A stretch of 64,000 bases of DNA from positions 186,001 to 250,000 of the forward strand of contig JAJYYH010000036.1 of NCBI GenBank assembly GCA_021801255.1. The letters are read 5' to 3'. Shown one piece after another: positions 1-8,427 of the stretch (position 1 is the stretch's first letter; the number at the start of each line of letters is the position of its first letter). The DNA comes from Pseudomonadota bacterium. Its GTDB lineage: Bacteria; Pseudomonadota; Alphaproteobacteria; Acetobacterales; Acetobacteraceae. The notes beneath the pieces are model-generated. The model was not told the origin of the DNA, searched no databases, and saw only the letters and a program-made list of their open reading frames with translations. The position numbers were made by a program, and so were the translations under genes.

Positions 1-641
1 ATCGCGCCCTGATAGGGATCGCCGCGAGCGATGATGATCTCGGGCAAGCCATGGGCGGAGAACAGCAGACGAAGCGGGATCGCCGGGTCGAGCGTGGCGC
101 GGGCTTTTTCCCATGTCTCGCGGATCAGGGCGGCCGTTGCCCGCACATAGCCAGCATCGGTCGGCCAGCAACAGAGCGTGGTGACCGGCGCCATGAGACC
201 AACCCGGGCAGCCGCCTCGCGCCAGGCGGTCAATGAACTCCCGGTGGTGGTACTGGAAAACTGTGGGTAGAGCGGCAGCAGCACGATACGATCCGGCCCC
301 CAGGTTTTCACGGTTTGCGCCGCTTCGGCGCTGAACGGGTGCCAATAGCGCATGGCGATGAAGCAGCGCGTCGCGAATTCCGGCAATGCCGCTCTCAACG
401 CCACCGCCTGGCGCTCGGTGAGCTCCAGAAGCGGCGAGCGTCCGCCGAGCAGGGCGTAATTCGCGGTGGCCGGGGCTATGCGGGCGCGCGCGATGATGCG
501 GGCGAGAACGGGGCGGATAAAAAACGGCACGCGCAGAATAGCGGGATCGGTGAAAAGATTGCGCAGAAAGAGGGCGATCGCCTCCGGCCGATCGGGACCA
601 CCGAGGTTGAACAGCACGATGGCGATTTTTGGCTTCGGCAT
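1..641 (-). CDS. hemH: Ferrochelatase, C-terminal part cut off by the window edge
   Basis: Inserts ferrous iron into protoporphyrin IX in the last step of heme synthesis. The visible 213 residues begin MPKPKIAIVLFNLGGPD, contain the conserved PQFSSTTTGSS stretch and reach FSAHGLP, whose His (about residue 198) is the conserved active-site histidine of the family. The rest, roughly 130 residues, lies beyond position 1. The start is ATG at 641; an in-frame GTG at 653, just after a stop codon, is also possible. The gene follows hemE by about 30 bp on the same strand, so the two are probably co-transcribed. The neighbourhood hemH-hemE-origin is common in alphaproteobacteria. Confidence 0.95.
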   Translation of the reverse strand, partial: MPKPKIAIVLFNLGGPDRPEAIALFLRNLFTDPAILRVPFFIRPVLARIIARARIAPATANYALLGGRSPLLELTERQAVALRAALPEFATRCFIAMRYWHPFSAEAAQTVKTWGPDRIVLLPLYPQFSSTTTGSSLTAWREAAARVGLMAPVTTLCCWPTDAGYVRATAALIRETWEKARATLDPAIPLRLLFSAHGLPEIIIARGDPYQGA

Positions 642-674
642 GCGCCGCTTCACCTAGCGCCCTTCGCCGGCACG

Positions 675-1697
675 TCAAGAAGCGCGGATCTGGGCGAGGA
701 GATCGGCGACATGGGCGGGCGGCGTTTCGGGAAAAATCCCATGGCCGAGATTAAAAATATGCGGCCGGCCGCGGAGGGCATCGAGGATCCTCGCGGTCTC
801 CGCCGCCAGCGCCGCGCCGCCGGCGAGCAGGGCGGCGGGATCGAGATTGCCCTGGAGCGCGACCCTGGGCCCGACGAGTTCCGCCGCGCGCTCCGGTTCG
901 GTCGCCGTATCCATCCCCACGGCATCGACCCCACTGATCGCGGCATAGAGCCCCAGCAGTCCGCCCGAAAGGCGAGGAAAGCCGATCACCGGCAAGGCGG
1001 GAAACCGCGCCTTGAGAGCAGCGGTAATCTCGGCCGCAGGCTTGGCGACATGGCGGCGAAACAGCGCGGGCGAGAGCACGCCGGCCCAACTGTCGAACAG
1101 CATCACCACCTCGGCCCCGGCTTCGGCCTGGAGGGTGAGGCTGGCGATGGTGGCCTCGGTCAGCACGTCCATCAGGCGGTCGAAGGCGGCAGGCTCGGCA
1201 TGGGCCATCAGACGGGTACGAAGATGATCCTTCGACCCGCCGCCCTCGACCATGTAGCAGGCAACCGTGAACGGCCCGCCGGCAAAGCCGATCAGCGCGG
1301 CCGCCGGGTCGAGCCCCGCGCGCACCAGGCGGATGGTCTCGGCGACCGGGGCGAGGGCCGCGGCGAGACGCGCGAGCGATAATCCCGCGATATCGCCGGG
1401 CACGAGCTTTGGCAGCACCGGCCCCTCGCCCTCGGCGAAGCGCAGGCCGTAGCCGAGCGCCCAGGGCAGGATGAGGATATCGCTGAACAGGATGGCGGCA
1501 TCCATCCCAAACCGGCGCACCGGCTGCAGCGTCACCTCGGCGGCGAGATCGGGCGTCATGCAGAGCGCGATAAAATCCCCCGCCTGGGCGCGAACCGCGC
1601 GGTATTCGGCGAGGTAGCGCCCCGCCTGACGCATCAGCCAGACCGGCGGCGGCCAGACCGCCTCGCCTCTCAGTACCCGTAAAATCCGCTTGCCCAC
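675..1697 (-). CDS. hemE: Uroporphyrinogen decarboxylase
   Basis: Decarboxylates uroporphyrinogen III to coproporphyrinogen III in cytoplasmic heme synthesis. The 340-residue product has the family N-terminus (PPVWLMRQAGRYLAEYR at about residues 17-33) and the FSDIL motif near residue 73 whose Asp is catalytic, then the GGPFT and FDSWAG blocks. Length matches the family. I chose the GTG at 1697 because a GGAG ribosome site lies about 8 bases upstream and the protein then starts MGKRILRVLRG, the usual place; the reading frame stays open far upstream but without family similarity. Divergent from ppsR across a 315-base gap that is the likely chromosomal origin. Confidence 0.95.
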   Translation of the reverse strand: MGKRILRVLRGEAVWPPPVWLMRQAGRYLAEYRAVRAQAGDFIALCMTPDLAAEVTLQPVRRFGMDAAILFSDILILPWALGYGLRFAEGEGPVLPKLVPGDIAGLSLARLAAALAPVAETIRLVRAGLDPAAALIGFAGGPFTVACYMVEGGGSKDHLRTRLMAHAEPAAFDRLMDVLTEATIASLTLQAEAGAEVVMLFDSWAGVLSPALFRRHVAKPAAEITAALKARFPALPVIGFPRLSGGLLGLYAAISGVDAVGMDTATEPERAAELVGPRVALQGNLDPAALLAGGAALAAETARILDALRGRPHIFNLGHGIFPETPPAHVADLLAQIRAS

Positions 1698-2012
1698 GAC
1701 TCGCTCCGGTTCTGCCTGCCCGCTCTTGGCATAAACCAAAGAAAGAAAAAAGAATCCTTCTGGTGTAGTTAAGAGAACCCTGTGGATCTTGGGGTACCCC
1801 ACGCGCCGGCCTTTCATGCTGCGAACGTCCACAGCAGAAAGCGTCGACAACGCCTTGGGTAGAAGCGCTTTTTTGTGAAAACCCCCATTCGCGCGCAAGC
1901 CGAGGGTCAAATCGTTCCCCCTTATCTCCGGCGCGCCCGTTATCCCCGCTCCGCCCTCCCGTGGTGTTCTTCGCTGCTGTTTCTCCCCGTGATCCCCGCT
2001 ATCCTCGCTCGC
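1698..2012. other. Candidate chromosomal replication origin (hemE-ppsR gap)
   Basis: 315 bases without a gene. In Caulobacter, Rickettsia and Rhizobiales oriC lies between hemE and the DUF299/RP001 gene, which is ppsR here. Seen in the sequence: an A-rich stretch at about 1733-1775; TGTGGATCT at 1781 (complement AGATCCACA, one mismatch to the Caulobacter box TGATCCACA); a TCCACA core at 1828-1833; TGTGAAAAC at 1874; and four similar units in 86 bases, TTATCTCCG (1922), TTATCCCCG (1940), TGATCCCCG (1990) and CTATCCTCG (1999), which resemble weak DnaA boxes. No perfect TTATCCACA is present. Promoters of both flanking genes must also lie here. The assignment rests mainly on synteny. Confidence 0.5.
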
Positions 2013-2879
2013 ATGGGCAAGCAACGCATGAACCTCCATCTGGTCTCGGATGCCACCGGCGAGACCCTCAACGCCATCGCGCGTGCCACCGTCGCGCAGT
2101 TCGAGCATGTCGAGATCCTCTATCACCGCTGGTCGCTGATCCGCTCGCGCCTGCAACTCCATCGCGTGCTGGAGGGGATCGAGGCCGAGCCCGGTCCGGT
2201 GCTCTCGACGCTGGTCGATCAGGCGCTGCGCCACGATCTTGAAACCCTCTGCGCCCGCCTCGGCCTCGCCGTGGTCAATGTCCTCGATCCGGTACTCGCG
2301 CTGCTCCAGGAACAGATCGGTGAGCAGGCAACGGCGCGGCCGGGGCGGCAGTATGTGCTGGATGCGGATTATTTTCGCCGAATCGACGCCATGCATTATG
2401 TCCTTGCCCATGACGACGGGCAGGCCCAGGCCGGCTTGCGTGAGGCCGATGTCTGCCTCGTCGGCGTCTCGCGCAGTTCCAAGACGCCGACTGCCTTCTA
2501 TCTCGCCAATCGCGGCATCAAGGCGGCGAATATTCCGCTGGTGCCGGAACTTCCGGTGCCTGACATCCTCGATCAGCCCCCTTGCCCGGTGATCGGCCTC
2601 ACGCTCGACGCGCGCGCTCTGATCGATATCCGCCGCCATCGTCTGCGCCTGATCGGATCTCCCGGCCTCGTCCGCCAGGATGCCAATGGCTATGTCGATG
2701 AGGAGAGGGTCAAGGCCGAACTGGTCTGGGCGCGCCGGCTTTGCTCCGCTCGCGGCTGGCCAGTGATCGATGTCACGCGCCGCTCGATCGAGGAGACGGC
2801 CGCGGCTGTGCTGCAATTGATGGAGGCGTGGCAGAGCCGGCGGGCGCGCCAGGCGACGCCGGCTGGAGGATCTGGGTGA
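2013..2879 (+). CDS. ppsR: Pyruvate phosphate dikinase / PEP synthase regulatory protein (DUF299)
   Basis: A bifunctional kinase/pyrophosphorylase that switches pyruvate phosphate dikinase or PEP synthase off by ADP-dependent phosphorylation and on by phosphorolysis. The 288-residue protein has the family start [13 protein letters not shown], the HRW segment, and the nucleotide-binding loop [10 protein letters not shown] at about residues 151-160. ATG at 2013 is used; ATG 2028 (MNLHL) is an alternative and both are close to the family start. Downstream there is no maf, aroE, coaE or dnaQ, the genes that usually follow this gene near the alphaproteobacterial origin, so the synteny is broken on this side. 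Confidence 0.93.
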   Translation: MGKQRMNLHLVSDATGETLNAIARATVAQFEHVEILYHRWSLIRSRLQLHRVLEGIEAEPGPVLSTLVDQALRHDLETLCARLGLAVVNVLDPVLALLQEQIGEQATARPGRQYVLDADYFRRIDAMHYVLAHDDGQAQAGLREADVCLVGVSRSSKTPTAFYLANRGIKAANIPLVPELPVPDILDQPPCPVIGLTLDARALIDIRRHRLRLIGSPGLVRQDANGYVDEERVKAELVWARRLCSARGWPVIDVTRRSIEETAAAVLQLMEAWQSRRARQATPAGGSG

Positions 2880-3158
2880 ATTCGCTTGCGTAACGCCTCT
2901 TGCCCTCGGGTGAAAAGCCCGGCTATGATAAGGGGGTATAGCAGACGCCACACCATTGTGACGGATCATGTGCCGGTTCGCTTCGGGTTTTCTTGTTCGG
3001 TGGTGGCCGCTTCCGTGGCGCTCGTGACATGATGGGCACAGAGGTGTGGCCGGCTGCTCCTGAAAACAAACCGCCTGCCTGGAAAAGCTTCAACCCGCGC
3101 GGCTGGCCATGAGGGTATCGTCCCACCGGCCGCTGAGAAACGTGAGAGGAAATGACTG

Positions 3159-4880
3159 ATGAAAACACGCCATGGGAAACTCGCGGCAGCGCTTGCCGTG
3201 CTCCTCGGAACAACATTTCTTGCTGCTGCTTCCTTCGCCCAGGAAGTTGATTCAAAGCGCATCGAGGCCAATAATCCGAATGACTGGTTGACCTATCACG
3301 GTTCCTATAATTCCTATCACTTCAGCGGCCTGACCCAGATCAACACCAACAATGTGAAAAATCTCTCGGTTGCCTGGATCCATATTCCCGGCCATTCGAC
3401 ACGCGGCCTGCAATCGATGCCACTCGCCGCCGATGGCGTGCTCTACTACACCGGCTCCTATAGCCGGCTGTTCGCGATCGATGGCGCCTCGGGCCAGGTG
3501 ATGTGGTCCTATTTTCCCGAACTTGATGACGCACTGGTGGCGCGCCAGACCCACTCGCCCTACAATCGCGGCGCGGCGCTGGGCGAGGGCAAGGTGTTTG
3601 TCGGCACCGTTGATGGCCGGCTGATCGCGGTCGATGCGAAAACCGGCAAGCCGGTCTGGGATACCAAGCTGATCGATAGCCAGAAACTTACCATCGGCTT
3701 CACCGGCGCGCCGCTTTATGTCAACGGCATGGTGGTGATCGGCTCGCAGGGCGGCGAATGGCCGGTGCGCGGCAAGATCTACGCGGTTGATGCGGCGACC
3801 GGCAAACTAAAATGGGATTTCCAGACCATCGCGCCGACCGATGAGACCAAAAAAACCTGGGGCAACGATTCCTGGCGGGTCGGCGGCGGCGGCGGCTGGA
3901 TGCCGGGCGGTTACGACCCCGAGACCAACACCATCTGGTGGGGCACCTCCAACGGCGATCCACTTTATGACTGGTCCGGCCCCGACTACATGACCACTGG
4001 CGCGCGCCCCGGCAACAATCTCTATATCAGCTCGGTGCTCGGGCTCGATGCCGCGACCGGCAAGCTGAAATTCTACCATCAGGAAAATCCGCATGATGTG
4101 TGGGATTTCGACAGCGCTGTCGGCGAATTCCTGATGATCGATCGCGGTGGGCAGAAATACGTCGTCCATCCCAACAAGGGCGGCTACATCTTCGTCTATG
4201 ACCGCAGCGCCAACGTCAAGAATGTCTGGCCGATCGCGCACAACATCAACTACGTCAAATCGATCGACCCCAAGACCGGCGAACTGATCGGCCGCCGCGA
4301 CATGAGCGCCGGCAAGCAGGCGGATCTCCTCTGTCCGCATATCTCGGGCGGCGTGAGCTGGAATTCCGGCTCCTACGACCCGAAAACCGGGCTCTACTAC
4401 AAGATCGGCAATGAATGGTGCATGCATCTTGAAGTGCTCAAGACGACGCCGGTAACGGAACCGCAGGTGCAGCTCGATATCGGCGCCAATTTCACCATCG
4501 CGCCGCCTCCCGATGGTCCGATCTATGGCCATCTCGACGCGCGCGACCCGATCACGGGCGCCAAAAAATGGGAGGTGCGCTTTCCCGAGCCGCCGCTGGC
4601 GAGCGTCATGTCTACCGCCGGCGGGTTGGTTTTCGTGCCCGACGCGCGTGGCACGGTGCATGCCTATGACGCCAATACCGGCAAAGAGTTGTGGAGCCAT
4701 TCCGACGGCACCGGCCATCAGGGTGGCATCATGAGCTATTCGGCGCATGGCAAGCAGTATGTCGCCGTGGTTGCTGGCTTCGGCGGCATGGCGAGCGATG
4801 ACTACGCGCCGACCTTCGGCGGCGTCTTCAAGAGCATGCCGCGTGATGATGGGGCGCTCGTCGTCTATAGCGTGAAGTAA
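3159..4880 (+). CDS. PQQ-dependent methanol/ethanol dehydrogenase, lanthanide type (XoxF-like)
   Basis: Periplasmic quinoprotein that oxidises an alcohol or aldehyde and hands electrons to a c-type cytochrome. Signal peptide of about 27 residues cut after ASFA. The 573 residues form an eight-bladed propeller with tryptophan-docking repeats (for example AVDAKTGKPVW, AVDAATGKLKW, AYDANTGKELW). Active-site candidates: Glu near 200 (GGEWPVRG), Asn-265 (TSNGDP), catalytic Asp-316. Asp-318, two residues on (WDFD), is the lanthanide ligand of XoxF/PedH enzymes, where calcium-type MxaF has Ala. The vicinal Cys-Cys expected near residues 131-132 is absent (QTHSPYNRG). No heme domain. Ribosome site AGAGGAAA upstream of ATG; the 279-base gap before it must hold the promoter. 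Substrate unknown. Confidence 0.9.
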   Translation: MKTRHGKLAAALAVLLGTTFLAAASFAQEVDSKRIEANNPNDWLTYHGSYNSYHFSGLTQINTNNVKNLSVAWIHIPGHSTRGLQSMPLAADGVLYYTGSYSRLFAIDGASGQVMWSYFPELDDALVARQTHSPYNRGAALGEGKVFVGTVDGRLIAVDAKTGKPVWDTKLIDSQKLTIGFTGAPLYVNGMVVIGSQGGEWPVRGKIYAVDAATGKLKWDFQTIAPTDETKKTWGNDSWRVGGGGGWMPGGYDPETNTIWWGTSNGDPLYDWSGPDYMTTGARPGNNLYISSVLGLDAATGKLKFYHQENPHDVWDFDSAVGEFLMIDRGGQKYVVHPNKGGYIFVYDRSANVKNVWPIAHNINYVKSIDPKTGELIGRRDMSAGKQADLLCPHISGGVSWNSGSYDPKTGLYYKIGNEWCMHLEVLKTTPVTEPQVQLDIGANFTIAPPPDGPIYGHLDARDPITGAKKWEVRFPEPPLASVMSTAGGLVFVPDARGTVHAYDANTGKELWSHSDGTGHQGGIMSYSAHGKQYVAVVAGFGGMASDDYAPTFGGVFKSMPRDDGALVVYSVK

Positions 4881-4895
4881 TTTCGCCGATGAGAA

Positions 4896-4932
4896 GCCGG
4901 CGGGGGGAGCGACCTCCCGCCGGCATTTTTTT
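4896..4932 (+). terminator. Intrinsic terminator between the dehydrogenase and cytochrome genes
   Basis: A nine-base-pair stem GCCGGCGGG / CCCGCCGGC (4896-4904 and 4916-4924) is followed by A and seven T residues. It lies 15 bases after the dehydrogenase stop and before the cytochrome c start, so it probably ends most dehydrogenase transcripts and lets only part of transcription through to the cytochrome and binding protein. Confidence 0.8.
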
Positions 4933-4976
4933 GCACCACGGGCTTTTGTTTTTCCACAACCACCGATGCGGACCCG

Positions 4977-5303
4977 ATGAAATTCCCGGCGCGATGCCTG
5001 ACCCTTTTTCTCCTTTGCGCGGCGCCCGTGGTTCCCGCCATGGCGCAACCGGAGCCCGCGGCCTCCAATCTCAATGTCGAACAGCTTTTTGCCAGCACCT
5101 GCGGCTTTTGCCACAGCGATGGTGGGCGTGTCGCCGGCAAGGGGCCGCAGTTGATGAATACCAAGCGAAGCGATGACTTCATTCGCAACCGCATCAAGCA
5201 CGGCAAGGAAGGCGCCATGCCGGCCTTCGGCTCGACCTTCAGCGACGCCGATATCGACAAGATCATCCACTACATCCGCACTCTCAAACCGGACCAGCCA
5301 TGA
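4977..5303 (+). CDS. c-type cytochrome, electron acceptor of the PQQ dehydrogenase (XoxG-like)
   Basis: Small secreted monoheme cytochrome of 108 residues. A signal peptide ends near residue 23 (AMA). The heme site is C42-G-F-C45-H46, and Met-81 in GAMPAFG is the likely sixth ligand. Its place between the quinoprotein and a XoxJ-like binding protein makes it the probable direct electron acceptor of the dehydrogenase in the periplasm. It lies 96 bases after the dehydrogenase and behind an intrinsic terminator, and its end overlaps the next start by four bases (ATGA). At 108 residues it is short for XoxG proteins. Confidence 0.88.
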   Translation: MKFPARCLTLFLLCAAPVVPAMAQPEPAASNLNVEQLFASTCGFCHSDGGRVAGKGPQLMNTKRSDDFIRNRIKHGKEGAMPAFGSTFSDADIDKIIHYIRTLKPDQP

Positions 5304-6070
5304 GAAAAATTTCTGTCCTTGGCATCGTTTTCGCGCTTGTCTGCACCAGCATCGCGGCCGACGCCCGCTCGCTCGAAAACGTGCGCGAGCGCGGCGTGCT
5401 CGGCGTCTGCGCCCATCCCAACGCCCTGCCGTTTTCCAGCAAGACCGGTGATCTCGCGGGCTTTCAGATGGAGCTGGCGCGCGCCATCGCCGACAAGCTC
5501 GGCGTCACGCTCCAGCCCGACTGGGTGGTGATGACGTTCCAGATCCGCGCCGCCGATTGCGATATCATGATGGACACGATCGACGACAAGGAAGCCCAGG
5601 GCGAAACCAATCTCAAGCTCTCGCGGCCCTATTATCGCACTGGCGCCGCGCTCGTGGTGGCCGAGAACAGCCCGATCACCTCGCTCGCCGCCCTCGATGC
5701 GCACACCAAGGTCGGCGTGCTGGTCGGCTCGATGGCGGCGATGACGCTCGGTGAGCGCCATGTCGGCATCTCGATCTTCGGCTTCGAGGACGACGCGCTG
5801 GAGGCGGTGGCGAACCATGAGGTCGATGCCGCGATGGTGACGCCGACGATGGCGGGCTACTACAATCTGCGCCATCCTGACCACAAACTTCGCGTGCTGG
5901 CGCTCGACGAGACCGATCCGGGTCTTGCCTGGAACGTCTCCGTGGGGATGGTCCGCCCCGATCCGGCGCTGCGCGCGGCGATCGATGACGCCGTCGCCGC
6001 GCTGCTTGCCGACGGCACCGTCGCGCGCATCTATGCCCGCTACGGCGTGACCCTGCTACCGCCGCGCTGA
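5300..6070 (+). CDS. Periplasmic solute-binding-like protein of the PQQ dehydrogenase operon (XoxJ-like)
   Basis: A family-3 solute-binding fold of 256 residues with a signal peptide (cut near ADA, residue 22). Proteins of this kind (XoxJ/MxaJ) accompany xoxF and xoxG; their role is thought to be activation or maturation of the dehydrogenase rather than import. Features seen: RERGVLGVCAHPNALPFSS at the start of the mature domain, the GFQMELARAIADKLG helix and the repeated lobe TKVGVLVGS. Translation is coupled to the cytochrome gene by an ATGA overlap. The operon ends here at a multi-hairpin repeat that faces the convergent dehydratase gene. Confidence 0.85.
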   Translation: MRKISVLGIVFALVCTSIAADARSLENVRERGVLGVCAHPNALPFSSKTGDLAGFQMELARAIADKLGVTLQPDWVVMTFQIRAADCDIMMDTIDDKEAQGETNLKLSRPYYRTGAALVVAENSPITSLAALDAHTKVGVLVGSMAAMTLGERHVGISIFGFEDDALEAVANHEVDAAMVTPTMAGYYNLRHPDHKLRVLALDETDPGLAWNVSVGMVRPDPALRAAIDDAVAALLADGTVARIYARYGVTLLPPR

Positions 6071-6190
6071 AGGCCAAAGGCCAGGGCTCCGCCCTGGACC
6101 CGCTGGGGCCAGCGGCCCCAGACCCGCATCACGGGAAGGATTGCAAAGGCTCCGCCTTTGCTCGGGTCCAGGGGTGAAACCCCTGGCCTT
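6070..6190. repeat. Multi-hairpin intergenic repeat, copy 1
   Basis: About 120 bases made of consecutive hairpins: CCAGGGCtccGCCCTGG, CTGGGGCC-a-GCGGCCCCAG, GCAAAGGCtccGCCTTTGC and CCAGGGGTgaaACCCCTGG, separated by the conserved spacers GACCCGCAT and GGGAAGGATT. It fills the gap between two convergent genes and so may act as a bidirectional terminator. Two further copies are at 27500-27633 (inverted) and 29971-30088. Confidence 0.85.
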
Positions 6191-6192
6191 CA

Positions 6193-7884
6193 TTAATCAC
6201 GTGGCTTGCAAAAATCGAAATCACAGCCTTCATCGGCTTGCAGCACATGGGCGTGGAACAGCCGCGCGTAGCCGCGCGCGGGAGCCGCAACCGGCGCTGA
6301 CCAGAGCGCGTGGCGGCGCGCGAGTTCGGCCTCGTCCACCAGCAAATCGAGACGCCGCGCCTCGGCGTCGAGGCGGATGCGATCGCCGTTCCGCACCAGG
6401 CCGAGCGGGCCGCCGATCGCGGCTTCCGGCGTGATGTGGAGCACGATGGTGCCGAACGCGGTGCCGCTCATGCGCGCATCCGAAAGCCGCAGCATGTCCT
6501 TCACGCCCTGGCGCGCAAGCTTGCGCGGGATCGGGATATAGCCGGCTTCCGGCATTCCCGGCGCGCCGACCGGCCCGGTGTTCTGGAGCACCAGGACATC
6601 CGCGGGCGTGACGTCGAGCGCTGGATCGTCGAGGCGCTGGGCCATGTCCTCGGTCGAGGAAAATACCACGGCGCGGCCCTCGTGGCGCAGCAGCGCAGGC
6701 GTCGCGGCCGAACGCTTGAGCAGTGCGCCGCGCGGCGCAAGATTGCCGCGCAGCACCGCGAGCCCGCCGCCCTGGCTGATCGGATTTCCGCGCCGGCGGA
6801 TGACGTCCTGGCCGGGCACGTCCTCGGCCTGCTCGATGGCATCGCGGAGCTGGCCGCCGCGCACCGTCGGGGCATCGAGATCGAGCAAGTCGGCGAGTTC
6901 CCGCAACAGCCGCGGCACCCCGCCGGCCCAGTGAAAATCCTCCATGTAATGCGCCCCGCTCGGCTTGAGATCGACCAGCACCGGCACTTCGCGCCCGAGC
7001 CGGTCGAATTCGTCGAGATCGACCGGAATGCCGAGCCGCCCGGCGATGGCGGTAAAATGGATCAGCGCGTTGGTCGAGCCGCCGATCGCCTGGAGCACGG
7101 TAAAAGCGTTGCGGAAGGCGGATGGCGTCATCACCGCGCTCGGTCGCGGCCCGCTGGCGGCAAGCCGCACCGCCTGGCGTCCGGCGTCCTCGGCGGCGCG
7201 CAGCCGATCGGCGTGGGTTGCCGGGATGGTGGCGCTGCCCGGCAGCGCCATGCCGAGGGCTTCGGTCATGCAGGCGATGGTGCTCGCCGTGCCCATTACC
7301 ATGCAGGTGCCAAACGTCGGCGCGAGGCGGGAATTCACCGCCTCGATCTCGGCCTCATCCATGCGCCCGGCGCGAAACTCGCCCCAGAGGCGGCGGCAAT
7401 CGGTGCAGGCGCCGAGCACCTGGCCGCGATGATGCCCGACCAGCATCGGCCCGACCGGCAGGACGACAGCCGGGAGATCGACGCTGGCGGCGGCCATCAA
7501 TTGCGCCGGGATGGTCTTGTCGCAGCCGCCGATCAGAACGGCGGCATCCATCGGCTGGGCGCGCAGCATCTCCTCGGTATCGAGCGCCATCAGGTTGCGG
7601 AGGTACATGCTCGTCGGGTAGGCGAAGGATTCGTGGATGGAGATGGTGGGAAACGCCATCGGCAGCCCGCCTTCGAGCATCACCCCGCGCTTGACGGCGG
7701 TGATCAGCGCGGGGACGTTGCCATGGCAGGGGTTGAAGTCGCTCGCGGTATCGGTGATGCCGATGATCGGGCGGGCAAGCGCGTCATCGGAAAATCCCAT
7801 CGCCTTGATGAACGCCTTGCGCAGGAACAGCGAGAACTCGGCATCGCCGTAGCTGGTCAGCCCTTTTTTCATCCCCAAAGCCAT
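6193..7884 (-). CDS. IlvD/Edd family dehydratase, probably for a sugar acid
   Basis: Iron-sulfur dehydratase of 563 residues. Cluster ligands are Cys-53 (DFNPCHGN), Cys-121 (GGCDKT) and the Cys of GTCMVMGTASTIA near residue 193. The C-terminus QADEGCDFDF resembles arabinonate/xylonate-type dehydratases rather than the branched-chain enzyme IlvD, so a sugar acid such as L-arabinonate is the likely substrate, converted to a 2-keto-3-deoxy acid. This is inferred from subfamily resemblance. ATG at 7884 has the ribosome site GAGGAGAG six bases upstream. The gene stands alone; no sugar-acid dehydrogenase or aldolase is next to it. Confidence 0.85.
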   Translation of the reverse strand: MALGMKKGLTSYGDAEFSLFLRKAFIKAMGFSDDALARPIIGITDTASDFNPCHGNVPALITAVKRGVMLEGGLPMAFPTISIHESFAYPTSMYLRNLMALDTEEMLRAQPMDAAVLIGGCDKTIPAQLMAAASVDLPAVVLPVGPMLVGHHRGQVLGACTDCRRLWGEFRAGRMDEAEIEAVNSRLAPTFGTCMVMGTASTIACMTEALGMALPGSATIPATHADRLRAAEDAGRQAVRLAASGPRPSAVMTPSAFRNAFTVLQAIGGSTNALIHFTAIAGRLGIPVDLDEFDRLGREVPVLVDLKPSGAHYMEDFHWAGGVPRLLRELADLLDLDAPTVRGGQLRDAIEQAEDVPGQDVIRRRGNPISQGGGLAVLRGNLAPRGALLKRSAATPALLRHEGRAVVFSSTEDMAQRLDDPALDVTPADVLVLQNTGPVGAPGMPEAGYIPIPRKLARQGVKDMLRLSDARMSGTAFGTIVLHITPEAAIGGPLGLVRNGDRIRLDAEARRLDLLVDEAELARRHALWSAPVAAPARGYARLFHAHVLQADEGCDFDFCKPRD

Positions 7885-8104
7885 TTTTCTCTCCTCTGCC
7901 GCCCTCTACCGCAGCCAGGAACATGCCGCGCCGCGCCCGGTTTGTCATGCCGGCCGGACGCAAGGCGGGTCGGTTCGAACGTAGGGGCGAGGACGCCGGC
8001 ATTCCGATGGCGGCGAAAACGCGCCCGAACTCGCGGCGGTGCCGCGGGCCCCTGGATAATGGCTGGCATATCAGTTAGATTGCGGTCTAGAAAGAGGCCA
8101 CGCC

Positions 8105-8320
8105 ATGACTGAAAATTCCGTTGTGCGCGCCCGGATCGACGCGGCCACCAAGACCGAGGCGGCCGCATTACTGGCCACCATGGGGCTTTCCCTCTCGGGC
8201 GCCTTTCGGAGGTTGTTCAAGTGGGTCGCCGCGGAGAAGGTGCTGCTTTTTGAGCCATTGACCCCGAATGCCGAAACCGTGGCAGCCAACCTTGTCGTGC
8301 GCCTGAATGTCGCCGGTTGA
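8105..8320 (+). CDS. RelB/DinJ-type antitoxin, apparently without its toxin
   Basis: 71 residues with the ribbon-helix-helix pattern of RelB/DinJ: NSVVRARIDAATKTEAAALL, then MGLSLSGAFRRLFKWVAAEKVLLF and NAETVAANL. Such proteins bind their own promoter and neutralise a RelE/YafQ mRNA interferase. No RelE-like gene follows; the next gene does not look like one. The start is ATG at 8105, with a weak ribosome site (AAAGAGG). DNA from here to about 8960 is visibly less GC-rich than its surroundings, which fits acquisition by transfer. It may be a solitary antitoxin or regulator. Confidence 0.75.
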   Translation: MTENSVVRARIDAATKTEAAALLATMGLSLSGAFRRLFKWVAAEKVLLFEPLTPNAETVAANLVVRLNVAG

Positions 8321-8427
8321 GCCATGGGCTGATGCCGGCACCAGCGGAAGGAAGCCCCCGCCCGCTGCGAGTATGGTGGAAAGACACTTTCCGAGTGTTG
8401 GCAACATATACGATTTGTGGAGGAAAT

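Noticed and set aside
1922-2007. A short CRISPR-like array made of the repeated TATCCCCG units
   Set aside because: The units are 9 bases long, irregularly spaced and without spacers of even length; weak DnaA-box-like sites explain them better.
3159-4880. A quinohemoprotein alcohol dehydrogenase (type II)
   Set aside because: The protein ends at 573 residues with no CxxCH heme motif; the cytochrome is encoded separately downstream.
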